From a virus: DNA of 25,315 nt. The notes beneath the pieces are model-generated. The model saw only the letters and a list, made by a program, of their open reading frames with translations. It had not been told where the DNA came from and searched no databases. This document shows positions 1 to 8,197 of the stretch, in pieces; position 1 is the first letter of the stretch, and each line of letters starts with the position of its first letter. The stretch is taken from positions 1 to 25,315 of IMG/VR virus record IMGVR_UViG_3300031758_000526; one strand, 5' to 3'. The translations under genes were made by a program, and so were the position numbers.

Positions 1-634
1 CACCTTCAGCTGTAACAGCCTGAGCGAAAACTTCTTTCTTTGGCTCTTCTCCTCTGAAAAGGTCCCAAATACTTTTAGTTTGCTTGTTCATATTTGTTTT
101 AAAATTGATTTTGATTTTCTCAAACCATCCCTCCACTGAGAATCCTCCGAACTGCCCCTGCTTTACCTTCTCCCACAGCGCATCGTCTTCGATGAAGTAA
201 CTGCCTATCCATGAGCCATCCTGCAAATGCATAGCTTCAAATGCTTCAGGGATGTTGGGGAGCTTCGGATCACTATTTGATGCGATGTAGCTATCTACTA
301 AAACAGCACCTTTCTGCACCTTCTTAGGGTCATGCATCAGGTTTAGGTTCTGATTGAATCCATTCTTAAAGAATTTCTTCCTTATCAGTTCAATGGTTTC
401 AGCCTTGAAGATCACATAATGATCACCGAGGTCTTTATCCCATCGGTAGATTGGCTGATTAGCTGCAATCATTACACCTGTGACGATACGCTTTTCATCA
501 TTGAAAGAATAACGTACTGTGTCAGCATTGAAATAGATCATTCCCTTCATGTGAGCAGGGATATCGACAAAGGAATTGAAGTCAACTCCTGTCTGATCGT
601 TCTCGTTAACACCTATCCAAAAATACTGTGCCAT
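1..634 (-). CDS. Prohead protease, XkdF/Peptidase S78_2-like (3' end cut by window edge)
   Basis: This reading frame is open from ATG 634 to the left edge (211 codons), so the C-terminus is missing. Family knowledge: XkdF-like serine proteases mature the capsid and usually precede the major capsid gene. The resemblance is in the middle. LMHDP carries His101, a likely catalytic histidine. A GAVLVDSYIAS strand follows, then DGSWIGSYFIEDDALWEKVK and GFSVEGWF with Ser166, the expected catalytic serine. After about residue 180 the chain becomes charged (NMNKQTKSIWDLFRGEEPKK), as in proteases fused to or followed by a scaffold region. It begins 35 bases after the tape-measure stop. Capsid and portal would be expected beyond the left edge. 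The family call is by motif recognition only. Confidence 0.8.
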   Translation of the reverse strand, partial: MAQYFWIGVNENDQTGVDFNSFVDIPAHMKGMIYFNADTVRYSFNDEKRIVTGVMIAANQPIYRWDKDLGDHYVIFKAETIELIRKKFFKNGFNQNLNLMHDPKKVQKGAVLVDSYIASNSDPKLPNIPEAFEAMHLQDGSWIGSYFIEDDALWEKVKQGQFGGFSVEGWFEKIKINFKTNMNKQTKSIWDLFRGEEPKKEVFAQAVTAEG

Positions 635-669
635 ATCTATTAGAGTAAATTGTCAAAATATGTGCATTA

Positions 670-2697
670 TTACCCTCCGAACGTAGCCAGAGATGTCACC
701 TTTTGGCTCATGGTCTGCTGTGCTGTGATCTCTGAATCGAGGACATAGACCTTATTCCCTGCCTGAGATCCTGCTCCCGGTAATCCTGCTGTGAGTGTAG
801 TGTTGGCATTCACTTCAGGAGTAGGTACCGATGGCACTCCCTGCGATGGAGCTGGTACTGAAGCCTGTGACCCACCTCCTGAACTGCCGCTGAACTGAGT
901 CTGTGCTATCTTTGCGATGTTAGTCGCTGCGAATGCTGCTGCAAGTCCTGCCTGAATAGCTGGGTAAGCAGGGAATACTCCCGTGATAGGTGATCCCTGT
1001 GCAGTCTTATAGGCATTGATAGTACCTTCAATTCCTGCCATTGTTGCGGAGGAGATCTTTGCAGCCTTGTCCACATTGAATGCTATCTTTGCAGACTTTT
1101 CATTCTTCTTGCCGAATAGCTCAGTCACATTACTGATAAGGTCAAGAGCATCGAATGCAATCTGCTTCTTTGCTTCAGCTACTTCTTTATCGAGTTGTTT
1201 CTTTTTCTCAGCTGCTTCCTCTTCAAGCCTCATTTCTTCATCGAGCTTTGCATGAAGGGCTGCTATCTCTGCATCAAATAATGCTTGTTTCTGCTGAAAT
1301 TCTTTCGCTAATTGATCAGCAAATTCCTGATCATATTTTGCCTGTGCTGCATCCAGTTCGGCCTGTGTTTGTTTCTGCTCTTCAGCTATTCTCTTTGCTT
1401 CTTCTTCTGCCTTCTTTCTATTCTCAGCTGCTTTCTCTCCTTGCTGCCTGTTCAGGTCAATCTGCTCAGTCTTCAGATCGATCACCGCTTCACGTTGTGC
1501 CTTCAGTTCTGATGTCCTCGCCTTGAGCTGTTCATTGATAGCTCCGATCTGCTCGTTGCTCTCCTTGTCGATGTTCTTCAGTTCCTCACCGAGCTTGTTA
1601 ATCTCCTTCATGTGATAGGCCTTCTGTATATCAGTTACAGATCCCGCCCATGCCATGTATTCCTGCCTGATCATCTGAGCAATCTCCAGCTTCGCCTGTT
1701 CCTGAGATAGCTTCAACTTCTCCTTCTGAGCATTCAATGCCCTCACAGCTGCTGCATCCTGCTGTATTGCAATCTCAAGTTCCTTGATTTTCTGAGCATT
1801 GATGTCCTTCTGCACCTTGATGGCATCCTCACCCATAGCCTTCCTTCGGGCTGCTTCCTGGTCAAGCCTTTTCAGGTTAGCATTCAGGCTCTTGTTCTGC
1901 TCTTCGTTGGCCTTTGCAAGGCTCTTGCGATAATCTTCCGCTGCATCACCTTGCTTCTTGAAGGCTGCTGTCACCTTCGCCCCTTCAGATTCCATGCTCA
2001 TGAAGAGCGAAACCAAAGCTGTTACCCCTGCGATGATGGCAACAATAGGGAGAGCAAGCATGGCAAGTCTCAAAGCCTTCATTGCTCCCGTAGTTCCTCC
2101 CACAGCTGCTGTGTAAACAGTCTCAAGGGCTGTCATCACCTGAGTCTGCAAAGCCCTTGCCTTCATCATCAGGAATGATTCCTTCTCAAGGGCTGATCTT
2201 ATCTGCTCGACAGATGAAAGCAGGGTCTGAACTGCCATCAGCTTCTGAAGGCTCTTCTCAAGCTCTTCACTCTCAGAACCGAGTAAGGCCATAGTACCCT
2301 GCATCACCCCGTATCCTGCTGCTACAGATGATCCGAGCTGTAATGCTGCCTGCATACTTGCTCCATCAGTACCAGCATTCGTGATCTCAGTACGCAAATC
2401 ACCGATGGTATCCTTGAGTTCACCGGCTCTTTTGATAGCTTCCTGTCCAACAGGTGATTCACGCCCCGCCTGTAAAGCAATAGTCTGGTATTCCTTGACC
2501 GCTTTCTGAGCTTCCCTCATGTTCATCGTACCTGATGCGACCTTCTTATTCAGTGCATCAAATCGAGCTGCTACATCAGTGCCTATCCCGGAGGCTGCCT
2601 TGTCAATATCTCCGAGCTCCTTCTCTACTTTGTTAAGGTCATTGACCGAGTTACCCGTGTCAACACCTACCTTGAAAATTATTTCTTCAGCTGCCAT
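670..2697 (-). CDS. Tail tape-measure protein
   Basis: 675 aa. This protein would set tail length and be threaded through the tail tube. The N-terminus (FKVGVDTGNSVNDLNKVEKELGDID) is typical of tape measures. Residues about 60-190 are helical. A hydrophobic segment at about 205-235 (LAMLALPIVAIIAGVTALV) is followed by a long Lys/Glu/Gln-rich coiled coil to about residue 550. A Gly/Ala-rich stretch with PAYPAIQAGLAAAFAATN is typical of the C-terminal region, and a Ser/Gly/Pro linker precedes the end. The start ATG overlaps the stop of the upstream structural gene by one base (TAATG), which supports the start and coupling. At 675 aa it would suit a siphovirus tail of roughly 100 nm by the usual residue-to-length rule (inference). 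Confidence 0.88.
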   Translation of the reverse strand: MAAEEIIFKVGVDTGNSVNDLNKVEKELGDIDKAASGIGTDVAARFDALNKKVASGTMNMREAQKAVKEYQTIALQAGRESPVGQEAIKRAGELKDTIGDLRTEITNAGTDGASMQAALQLGSSVAAGYGVMQGTMALLGSESEELEKSLQKLMAVQTLLSSVEQIRSALEKESFLMMKARALQTQVMTALETVYTAAVGGTTGAMKALRLAMLALPIVAIIAGVTALVSLFMSMESEGAKVTAAFKKQGDAAEDYRKSLAKANEEQNKSLNANLKRLDQEAARRKAMGEDAIKVQKDINAQKIKELEIAIQQDAAAVRALNAQKEKLKLSQEQAKLEIAQMIRQEYMAWAGSVTDIQKAYHMKEINKLGEELKNIDKESNEQIGAINEQLKARTSELKAQREAVIDLKTEQIDLNRQQGEKAAENRKKAEEEAKRIAEEQKQTQAELDAAQAKYDQEFADQLAKEFQQKQALFDAEIAALHAKLDEEMRLEEEAAEKKKQLDKEVAEAKKQIAFDALDLISNVTELFGKKNEKSAKIAFNVDKAAKISSATMAGIEGTINAYKTAQGSPITGVFPAYPAIQAGLAAAFAATNIAKIAQTQFSGSSGGGSQASVPAPSQGVPSVPTPEVNANTTLTAGLPGAGSQAGNKVYVLDSEITAQQTMSQKVTSLATFGG

Positions 2698-3203
2698 TAT
2701 GCGTATACTCTTATTTCAATGGATGTATCCTCAAGTACTGCATTCGTTGCTACAAATGAGGTATTGAATGTCTCAATGACGATATCATTTGAATTAGTTC
2801 TGTGAACCTTAACAAGCCCCTGCTTCGGGAAATTATTCATGACTATGTAGGTCTTATCAGCAGTCCACTCCCCTGTGAGGGTGATCTTGTAATCACCTAC
2901 ACCTGTATAGCTGAAGGTAGGTGTACCGCTCAAGCTGTTCTCAAATACATCCGCTGTTGGAGCTGATGTTGATAGTTGTGTTAGGTTTGCCCTGTATACC
3001 TTGCATTGAGCTGTTGAACCTACGTTGTAAATAGTAGCACCGTTGCGAGTATACATCAATCCTGTGTCAGTATCCTGATATAGCTCCCCTTCGTAGATGT
3101 CCGTATCTATCCAGTCACCATTCCTATGGTCTGCGGATGCGGGGATGGTAGGTACACCTTGCCCCGTCTTAATGATCATTCTTGCATAATTATCACAGCT
3201 CAT
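2697..3203 (-). CDS. Putative virion structural protein
   Basis: 168 aa, not confidently assigned. The N-terminus (GVPTIPASADHRNGDWIDTDIYEGE, then YQDTDTGLMYTRNG) resembles the short repeat found at the start of many phage fibre and receptor-binding proteins, where a sample-like 'GDG/TDTG' motif precedes a beta-rich region. The rest is rich in Thr, Ser, Val and aromatic residues with predicted beta strands and no cysteine-rich or catalytic motif; it ends in IEIRVYA. It sits between the 766-aa tail protein (1 base gap) and the tape measure (1 base overlap), so it is very likely a tail component. A minor tail protein or small fibre/decoration subunit would both fit. The function is inferred from context only. 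Confidence 0.55.
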   Translation of the reverse strand: MSCDNYARMIIKTGQGVPTIPASADHRNGDWIDTDIYEGELYQDTDTGLMYTRNGATIYNVGSTAQCKVYRANLTQLSTSAPTADVFENSLSGTPTFSYTGVGDYKITLTGEWTADKTYIVMNNFPKQGLVKVHRTNSNDIVIETFNTSFVATNAVLEDTSIEIRVYA

Positions 3204-3204
3204 T

Positions 3205-5505
3205 TTATCCTCGTATTAATTTTGTAAACTTTCCATTATTTGCAGGGGGTGATGCAATCACCGGAACATCTATTCCTATATTACCTCCAGGTGATGTCAC
3301 AGGTGGATCAGCAAAGGGAATCGTTGGAGGTATCCTATCCGTTGTCACCTTCACAGTGCTTCGCTTCTTTGCAGCTATCACCTTTACCAGCTCGATCTCA
3401 GTTGTTGGCTGAACATCCGCTGAAAACTCCTTGATCTCATTCAATCGGAACAGGGCACCATCGATCATGAGTAGCTTTCTCCAGTCTCTATCCTTCACAT
3501 CGATCTCATCCCACTTAACTGACAGCGACCACATAGCAGCTGCCGGAGATGTCATCTCAGTGATGAACTGTGAATAATATTCCGAATAGCAGTTCGCAGT
3601 TGTCACAACAGATGCCGTATAGAATACCTCATTGACGAGCTTGAAAGACAGATCGAAGTCAGGATCCTGCCAGTCATCAAAGTGATGCACACATGGATAT
3701 GCTGTCACCGTTTCGCTGTCATTATCATTCGTATCCCTTAGAACAATGCTGCCAGTCTTTGAACCGTTGCGCAGCATTATTCGAGGGGGACCAGCTTGAG
3801 GTCTTATCACCCCTGCATCATTTTTGATGAATCGAGGGATAAGAATACCGGGAGCAATCTCATAAGGAATAATAGTACCCCATGCAAGCTCTGTCTTTTT
3901 TTCTCCTTTGGAATAATAGCTTCCCTGCTGGAAGGAATAATCACCGTAGCTCTCCTCCCACTTTGCAAGGTATCTCTCAGCATCATAATCCTTAATCTCT
4001 TTAAACTTCCAACTCAGAACCTTCTCATAATCGTTTGCGATAGGTTTGGTCTTGATGACCTTGCTATGATCTACCAGCTTTGTAATATCAGTGAACTGTG
4101 ATGTAGGTAGGTAGTAATCCATTAAAGGCTCCACCTTGACAACATTGTCAATATCGATCTCCCCGACATACAGATTAAACTGCCTGATCACGGAAAGAAG
4201 GAACTCATCAGCCCTCATTGCAGGAACAAATACCGACAGATCAACAGTATCCCCATCTGATACGGTAGTATTCAGGCAGGTCATGTCGATGGTTATCGGT
4301 GTATTCGTTGTGATGTCAACAGTCACAGGCTGAACTGCTATACCTGTACCGAGAGAGAACTCAGCGGAAGGTATCAATAGCCTGAAGGTGATCACATCAC
4401 CACTCTGAGCATTGAAATTGAAAGTAGTACCTACATTCAGGTTCCATGTACCTGTCGCAGTATTGCTGTATGTCGATGATGTTTTGATCCTTTGCCAAAA
4501 TACCCCGTTCTTAAATACCCTCAGTTCAGGGTTTGCAATCCTTGAGAATGTCATCGTGCCATAGTTCACGCTGTAATCAAGTACAGCATTCACCGTCATC
4601 TGATACGTTGCACTCTTTTGGATGGTAATCTCTCCATCATCCCACTGACCGAGGAGATCCTGAGTCATGGTATAGGTGAAGGTATCATCATCAAAAGGAT
4701 TCGATGCACTCCCTACAATACCGCTCAAGGTGACATTGCTCCCCTGAATGCCTCCGGGGAATAGTTGCATAGGATAGGTGAAGTTATAGTCACCATTGTC
4801 AAGATTGACCAGTACCTGGTTAATGAATGCAGGGCTGATGCTCTTGAGATCACCTCCTCCATATCCTATCAATAGACTCTTGAAAAGAGTAGTTTCAAGG
4901 AATGTACTATCCCACTCAATACCGATGTATTCAAAGCATTTTTGTAATGTTTCGTAAACATATACATAGGGCACAAAATCAATAGTTCTGAAGATCAGGT
5001 TTCCCGGTCTTCCGAGTCCACGCTCGATCAGTGGATAATAATACCCTGTACCGATTGATGCAGTCCATGAGTTCTTAATGTTGGTCCTTGTAAGTGTATG
5101 CTCATAAGCTGACCAGTCGAACTCATTGATACGGACCTGTGCAAGGAGCTGAAATACATCAGCGTTATCACTCAGGATCGTGACGTTGTATTTAATGACA
5201 CCATTCACAGCGTTAACCTCGTTGAGCTTCATTATTCCATCGAGCACCTTGATGCCTCGCTTTATGAGCTGAACAGTCGCCTTCGCTGTGGCATCGAAGT
5301 TAATGCCATTGGCTGTCGATGTCATTGAGAATGCACCCTGAAAGAATGCATTGTTATTCATCGTATCAGGAAGATCTACTTGCTTTGAGAATGACTGCTT
5401 TCTCTTTGTCGGGTCTTTGATATCTGCAATGCTGAAAGATATCGGTACCGGAATAGCCTCGAACAAGTCAAGCGAATACCCATCAACTATCAGTTCATCT
5501 GTCAT
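3205..5505 (-). CDS. Putative large tail / baseplate protein
   Basis: 766 aa. The first 60 residues (VDGYSLDLFEAIPVPISFSI, then KDPTKRKQSFSKQVDLPDT) match a start I associate with Bacteroidota phage tail proteins that form the distal tail or hub. The remainder alternates beta-rich segments with Thr/Asn-rich stretches. The region around residues 420-480 (VFVPAMRADEFLLSVIRQFN, then LYVGEIDIDNVVKVEP) looks like a hub-type fold in which a tail platform domain is built. No enzymatic motif is seen. Its ATG overlaps the stop of the 377-aa gene by four bases (ATGA). A distal tail or Tal-like role is likely, but the exact place in the baseplate is not shown by sequence. Confidence 0.6.
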   Translation of the reverse strand: MTDELIVDGYSLDLFEAIPVPISFSIADIKDPTKRKQSFSKQVDLPDTMNNNAFFQGAFSMTSTANGINFDATAKATVQLIKRGIKVLDGIMKLNEVNAVNGVIKYNVTILSDNADVFQLLAQVRINEFDWSAYEHTLTRTNIKNSWTASIGTGYYYPLIERGLGRPGNLIFRTIDFVPYVYVYETLQKCFEYIGIEWDSTFLETTLFKSLLIGYGGGDLKSISPAFINQVLVNLDNGDYNFTYPMQLFPGGIQGSNVTLSGIVGSASNPFDDDTFTYTMTQDLLGQWDDGEITIQKSATYQMTVNAVLDYSVNYGTMTFSRIANPELRVFKNGVFWQRIKTSSTYSNTATGTWNLNVGTTFNFNAQSGDVITFRLLIPSAEFSLGTGIAVQPVTVDITTNTPITIDMTCLNTTVSDGDTVDLSVFVPAMRADEFLLSVIRQFNLYVGEIDIDNVVKVEPLMDYYLPTSQFTDITKLVDHSKVIKTKPIANDYEKVLSWKFKEIKDYDAERYLAKWEESYGDYSFQQGSYYSKGEKKTELAWGTIIPYEIAPGILIPRFIKNDAGVIRPQAGPPRIMLRNGSKTGSIVLRDTNDNDSETVTAYPCVHHFDDWQDPDFDLSFKLVNEVFYTASVVTTANCYSEYYSQFITEMTSPAAAMWSLSVKWDEIDVKDRDWRKLLMIDGALFRLNEIKEFSADVQPTTEIELVKVIAAKKRSTVKVTTDRIPPTIPFADPPVTSPGGNIGIDVPVIASPPANNGKFTKLIRG

Positions 5506-6635
5506 AAGCTGATACCATTATGGTTATTTACAAGCTGAAGATCCACAGCCTCAGAGATCAGCTCCTCCCACCTTGCATATTGATACTTGCCTTGTGTGTT
5601 GGTGATCTTGACAGGTATCTCATCCCCTGAATCGAACAGATAGAACCTCGGTGCTTTGTAGCAAGTGAGTAGAAAATGCTGTTCAGTTTCCGTGATCCAA
5701 TCTGTGTATATGGTCATCTTGTCAGTTTGCTGTGTTCCCACTCTGACATTCCCGGCATCATTGAGATCATAACTGAATATACTACCATTCCAACTGCCGA
5801 ATTTACGTGTATAGCTCCGCTCAGTTACATCAAAAGACTCCTCAAGGTTATGAGCAAAGATAAAGCTATCCCACGCACCGAGCTGATTGATCCATTCTAA
5901 GGTGTATGCTGGATTGCATCCTATATCATAGAACCATATTGTATATTGTTTTGAACCGCCTATGTATACTTTAACTCTATCAGCTGAAGCAAGAGATAAA
6001 GGTGAAAATCCGCAATCATTCTGTAAGGTGTAGCTGTTGATATTCACCTGTGCCACAGTGAAATCCTGCGTATCGGTATAGGTATCAATTATACCTAATG
6101 GACCAATTAATTCAACAGTAAGCAGCTCAGAACCATCCTGAATGATGTTCAGGTAAAAATCATCGTCTCTGATCTTATACACCTTGCCATCACTGGAAGG
6201 TGCTCGATATGTCATGAATGAACCTCCTGATACTGTATATTGACCTGCATTCCAGCTCATCCAATCCCTATCTGATAGGCAACCTTTGAAAATGTTCGTC
6301 TCCGTGCTCGTTGCTGATGCCTGATTTACAGCAGGGGTGCCGTAGTTTTCCCAGACCTTGATCTTGATCTTGCCATCAATGCCTGCATCCTGCCATATCG
6401 TGTTGGTAAGTACCGGTACTGATAGCAGATTCTTAACAATGGGGCTGATGTCGATGTGAGCATATATTCCACTCTCAGGGAATACCCTATCTTCAGATAC
6501 CAGGGTGCCATCGAAATATGTTTCTACCACATAGCTGAAGTTTGCCTGTGCAGTTTGATTCGATGAGAATCGATACATCAGAGGGTTATCAGATGGTGAC
6601 CAGTCAGATGGTATGTCATGTATAGTTACTGCCAC
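5502..6635 (-). CDS. Putative tail protein
   Basis: 377 aa, rich in aromatic residues (W, Y, F) and predicted beta strands. The start (TIHDIPSDWSPSDNPLMYRF) followed by an immunoglobulin-like or beta-sandwich pattern is a style I know from conserved Bacteroidota phage tail proteins. There is no signal peptide, membrane segment or catalytic motif. It overlaps the gp10-like gene by 10 bases upstream and the 766-aa tail gene by four downstream, so it is translated within the tail operon. It may be a major tail or distal tail component. An exact function cannot be assigned. Confidence 0.55.
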   Translation of the reverse strand: MAVTIHDIPSDWSPSDNPLMYRFSSNQTAQANFSYVVETYFDGTLVSEDRVFPESGIYAHIDISPIVKNLLSVPVLTNTIWQDAGIDGKIKIKVWENYGTPAVNQASATSTETNIFKGCLSDRDWMSWNAGQYTVSGGSFMTYRAPSSDGKVYKIRDDDFYLNIIQDGSELLTVELIGPLGIIDTYTDTQDFTVAQVNINSYTLQNDCGFSPLSLASADRVKVYIGGSKQYTIWFYDIGCNPAYTLEWINQLGAWDSFIFAHNLEESFDVTERSYTRKFGSWNGSIFSYDLNDAGNVRVGTQQTDKMTIYTDWITETEQHFLLTCYKAPRFYLFDSGDEIPVKITNTQGKYQYARWEELISEAVDLQLVNNHNGISL

Positions 6636-7177
6636 GGCTCTACTATATTAATCGTTATTGCTCTACCTATTAGAGTGCTGATGGGTTCCGAAAGTGCATC
6701 GTAAAGTTTCTCATTGACAACATCCGTAAAGAATGGCCTCTTCTCCTGCCCTTTCTTTTCGATGTTCTTCATGATGGCCCATGCGAAGCTGTCATAGTTG
6801 CTGAAGTTCTCGGGGAGCGTTATCCCTCGGTTCCTTACCCAGTCCTTGATCGATGTGTGAAAGCTCTTATCTCTTGGAGGCTGAGATCCCCAATTAGGGG
6901 CACCCCTGCTGACCTCGGTACCGTTCACTCCATAGTTGACAAACTTCCAGTAAAAATCTGCCTCAGTATAAACAAAAAGCGTATCACCTTCAAGGTATGC
7001 CTTATCACTTGGCCTGATAGACTGCATCAAATTACCACTTGCCACAGCGTCATAATTTGAAAGGCTCTGAACAAGCTGATCAGTCACATCCTGCATCAGG
7101 TCCTGAAGCAGCTGTGCCAAAGGAGAGGATGGGTTACCCTTCAGGATATCCTTTGCAGTACCTAAGTCCTTCACCAT
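6626..7177 (-). CDS. HK97 gp10-like tail-completion/neck protein
   Basis: 183 aa from ATG 7177. I chose this start because a good Shine-Dalgarno match, GGAGGTGA, lies five bases upstream (7183-7190); the frame is open to a TTG at 7234 (202 aa), but that start has no support. The core DTLFVYTEADFYWKFVNYGV, an Arg/Pro-rich loop (RGAPNWGSQPPRDKS) and the end with KRPFFTDVVNEKL match the layout of HK97 gp10-family proteins: a small helical lead, Y-x-x-Y/F-V-(E/N)-x-G, then a P-F helix. Such proteins join the tail to the head. It overlaps the next tail gene by 10 bases. The use of a strong SD is unusual in this window. Confidence 0.6.
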   Translation of the reverse strand: MVKDLGTAKDILKGNPSSPLAQLLQDLMQDVTDQLVQSLSNYDAVASGNLMQSIRPSDKAYLEGDTLFVYTEADFYWKFVNYGVNGTEVSRGAPNWGSQPPRDKSFHTSIKDWVRNRGITLPENFSNYDSFAWAIMKNIEKKGQEKRPFFTDVVNEKLYDALSEPISTLIGRAITINIVEPWQ

Positions 7178-7182
7178 TGCTA

Positions 7183-7190
7183 TCACCTCC
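7183..7190 (-). promoter_or_regulatory. Strong Shine-Dalgarno site for the gp10-like gene
   Basis: GGAGGTGA lies five bases before ATG 7177. It decides the start of the gp10-like gene over the upstream TTG 7234. Most other starts in this window have no such motif, in keeping with Bacteroidota-type initiation. Confidence 0.6.
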
Positions 7191-7197
7191 GCCTCTG

Positions 7198-7395
7198 TCA
7201 ATTCTCGTTGTATTGATTTGTTGCTATTATACAATGATGCTCGAATTCATCCTTACTCAGCTCTTCCACGTTCAGGATGTTTTCATCACTGCACTCATAG
7301 ATGACATAGCTTCCATTCGTTGCCGTTATGCTACCCATGACAATTCTCGCCAAATGTATCATGCCATCACCGCAAAGAATGGAATAATATCTCAT
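7198..7395 (-). CDS. Small hypothetical protein in the tail operon
   Basis: 65 aa, from ATG 7395 to TGA 7198. The frame is open further upstream to 7545, but that extension lies on top of the coding -1 frame of the chaperone-like gene and looks like a shadow. The ATG at 7395 overlaps the stop of the -1 frame product by four bases (ATGA), which argues for the short start. The product (RYYSILCGDGMIHLARIVMG, then a Glu/Asp-rich tail) has no recognised motif. The gap to the gp10-like start is 20 bases. A small head-tail or chaperone-related protein is possible. Confidence 0.5.
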   Translation of the reverse strand: MRYYSILCGDGMIHLARIVMGSITATNGSYVIYECSDENILNVEELSKDEFEHHCIIATNQYNEN

Positions 7396-7643
7396 CGCTT
7401 TCTCTTTATCTGTTGGAGTTCCTTTTGTGTCTTGTGTGTAATGAACTTCAGCCTGTGATTGAAAGCATAGATGTTCAGCTTCATGGCCTTGTTCCAGTCT
7501 CCTCCATAGTATTCTTTTGCGATGATGTCGAATACTTCTTCCCACTGATACCGAGAAGGAGCAGCGACCTTGTCACTCTTTCTACTGTCATTTGCTTTAC
7601 CGTGGATAGCCTCATTGATCGTTCTGCTTTTCGCAAAAAAAAA
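7392..7643 (-). CDS. -1 frame extension of the chaperone-like gene (frameshift product)
   Basis: This is the segment read after a -1 slip in the T9 run (7635-7643) of the 8128 gene. It encodes about 81 residues after the slip, giving a fused product of about 245 aa. The segment looks like real coding: RYQWEEVFDIIAKEYYGGDW then NKAMKLNIYAFNHRLKFITH, ending in a Lys-rich tail. Its stop overlaps the next gene's ATG at 7395 (ATGA). The zero-frame continuation, by contrast, is Ser/Thr/Arg-rich and looks like a shadow. The layout recalls the G/G-T tail-assembly chaperones of long-tailed phages, in which a -1 shift makes a longer minor product. A missing or extra T from a sequencing error could explain it equally. 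Confidence 0.55.
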   Translation of the reverse strand, partial: FFFAKSRTINEAIHGKANDSRKSDKVAAPSRYQWEEVFDIIAKEYYGGDWNKAMKLNIYAFNHRLKFITHKTQKELQQIKRKR

Positions 7644-8128
7644 GCGCAAGCCTCCAAAAATACTTTCAATTCCATGTGATCCGCAAAGTCATTGTACCTC
7701 TCCCGAATAGGATTGAGTAAATTATCATTCTCATCCACATCACCATACACTGCACCCTTCGGGAAGTAGAACATACAGGCCAACTGAACAGGATCCCTGT
7801 TAATATCCATCTTTGAGAAATCAGCATGCCATGCCACCCCTACCTTCTCAGGATTGATGATCTCGTAACCCTTCCCTCCGAGGGTTATCTCCTTTGCAGG
7901 GTTACCCACATGAATGTCGGCATACAGCTCGATGATATGGTTACACATCCGCTGAATATCCATCGCATCGATAGTGTATGCCTTCTTCCGGGAAATCCCG
8001 AGAAAGTCAGCTACAAAATCAGCCCTCTCCATGATGCCCGTCAGGCTCTCAAGATCAGCCGATGCCATGTGAGGGAAATGCTTTATCCTCAGATCAGCCG
8101 ATGTCTTTGGTAATTTGTATGCTTTCAT
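7481..8128 (-). CDS. Tail-assembly-chaperone-like protein, zero-frame product
   Basis: 215 aa from ATG 8128. The first 162 residues are well-behaved coding sequence (FVADFLGISRKKAYTIDAMD, KGYEIINPEKVGVAWHADFS). Codons 163-165 (TTT TTT TTG) lie in a T9 run. After it the zero frame yields about 50 residues of low-complexity Ser/Arg/Leu character to TGA 7481, while the -1 frame gives a convincing protein. Tail chaperones of the lambda gpG/gpGT type use such a shift. The usual position, just before the tape measure, is not kept: here four other genes intervene. The name is inferred from the frameshift layout and the operon, not from recognised homology. Confidence 0.5.
   Translation of the reverse strand: MKAYKLPKTSADLRIKHFPHMASADLESLTGIMERADFVADFLGISRKKAYTIDAMDIQRMCNHIIELYADIHVGNPAKEITLGGKGYEIINPEKVGVAWHADFSKMDINRDPVQLACMFYFPKGAVYGDVDENDNLLNPIRERYNDFADHMELKVFLEACAFFLRKAERSMRLSTVKQMTVERVTRSLLLLGISGKKYSTSSQKNTMEETGTRP
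7637..7643 (-). promoter_or_regulatory. Candidate -1 ribosomal frameshift site (T TTT TTT G)
   Basis: On the minus strand the zero frame reads GCT TTT TTT TTG. The heptamer T-TTT-TTT is a classical X-XXY-YYZ slippery sequence, and a -1 slip joins the two long open frames. I did not identify a convincing downstream pseudoknot. If the run were one T longer the two frames would be continuous, so the raw read support for T9 matters. Confidence 0.5.
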
Positions 8129-8132
8129 ACTT

Positions 8133-8187
8133 ACTAAATCGGTTTAGTACTATTATTATTATTATTATTATTATATCTTCTTCTTCT
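8133..8187 (-). repeat. Trinucleotide microsatellite and small palindrome before the chaperone-like gene
   Basis: The non-coding gap between the large terminase and the next gene holds (TAT)8 at 8151-8174 followed by a TTC-type run at 8176-8187 (plus strand). Beside it is a perfect palindrome, ACTAAA-TCGG-TTTAGT, at 8133-8148. In the transcript this gives an AAG-rich stretch, AAT repeats and a short hairpin 5 bases before ATG 8128. Such a repeat can vary in length by slippage and could tune expression; that is inference. The gap has no obvious promoter with an exact TAnnTTTG box. Confidence 0.75.
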
Positions 8188-8197
8188 TTTAAAGATA

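Noticed and set aside
1155-1526. Plus-strand open frames across the tape-measure gene
   Set aside because: They mirror the coiled-coil coding of the minus strand (Leu/Ser-rich shadows) with no supporting start, neighbour or motif.
7198-7545. 115-aa frame starting at 7545
   Set aside because: Its first 50 residues run on top of the credible -1 frame of the chaperone-like gene and look like a shadow. ATG 7395 in an ATGA overlap is the better start.
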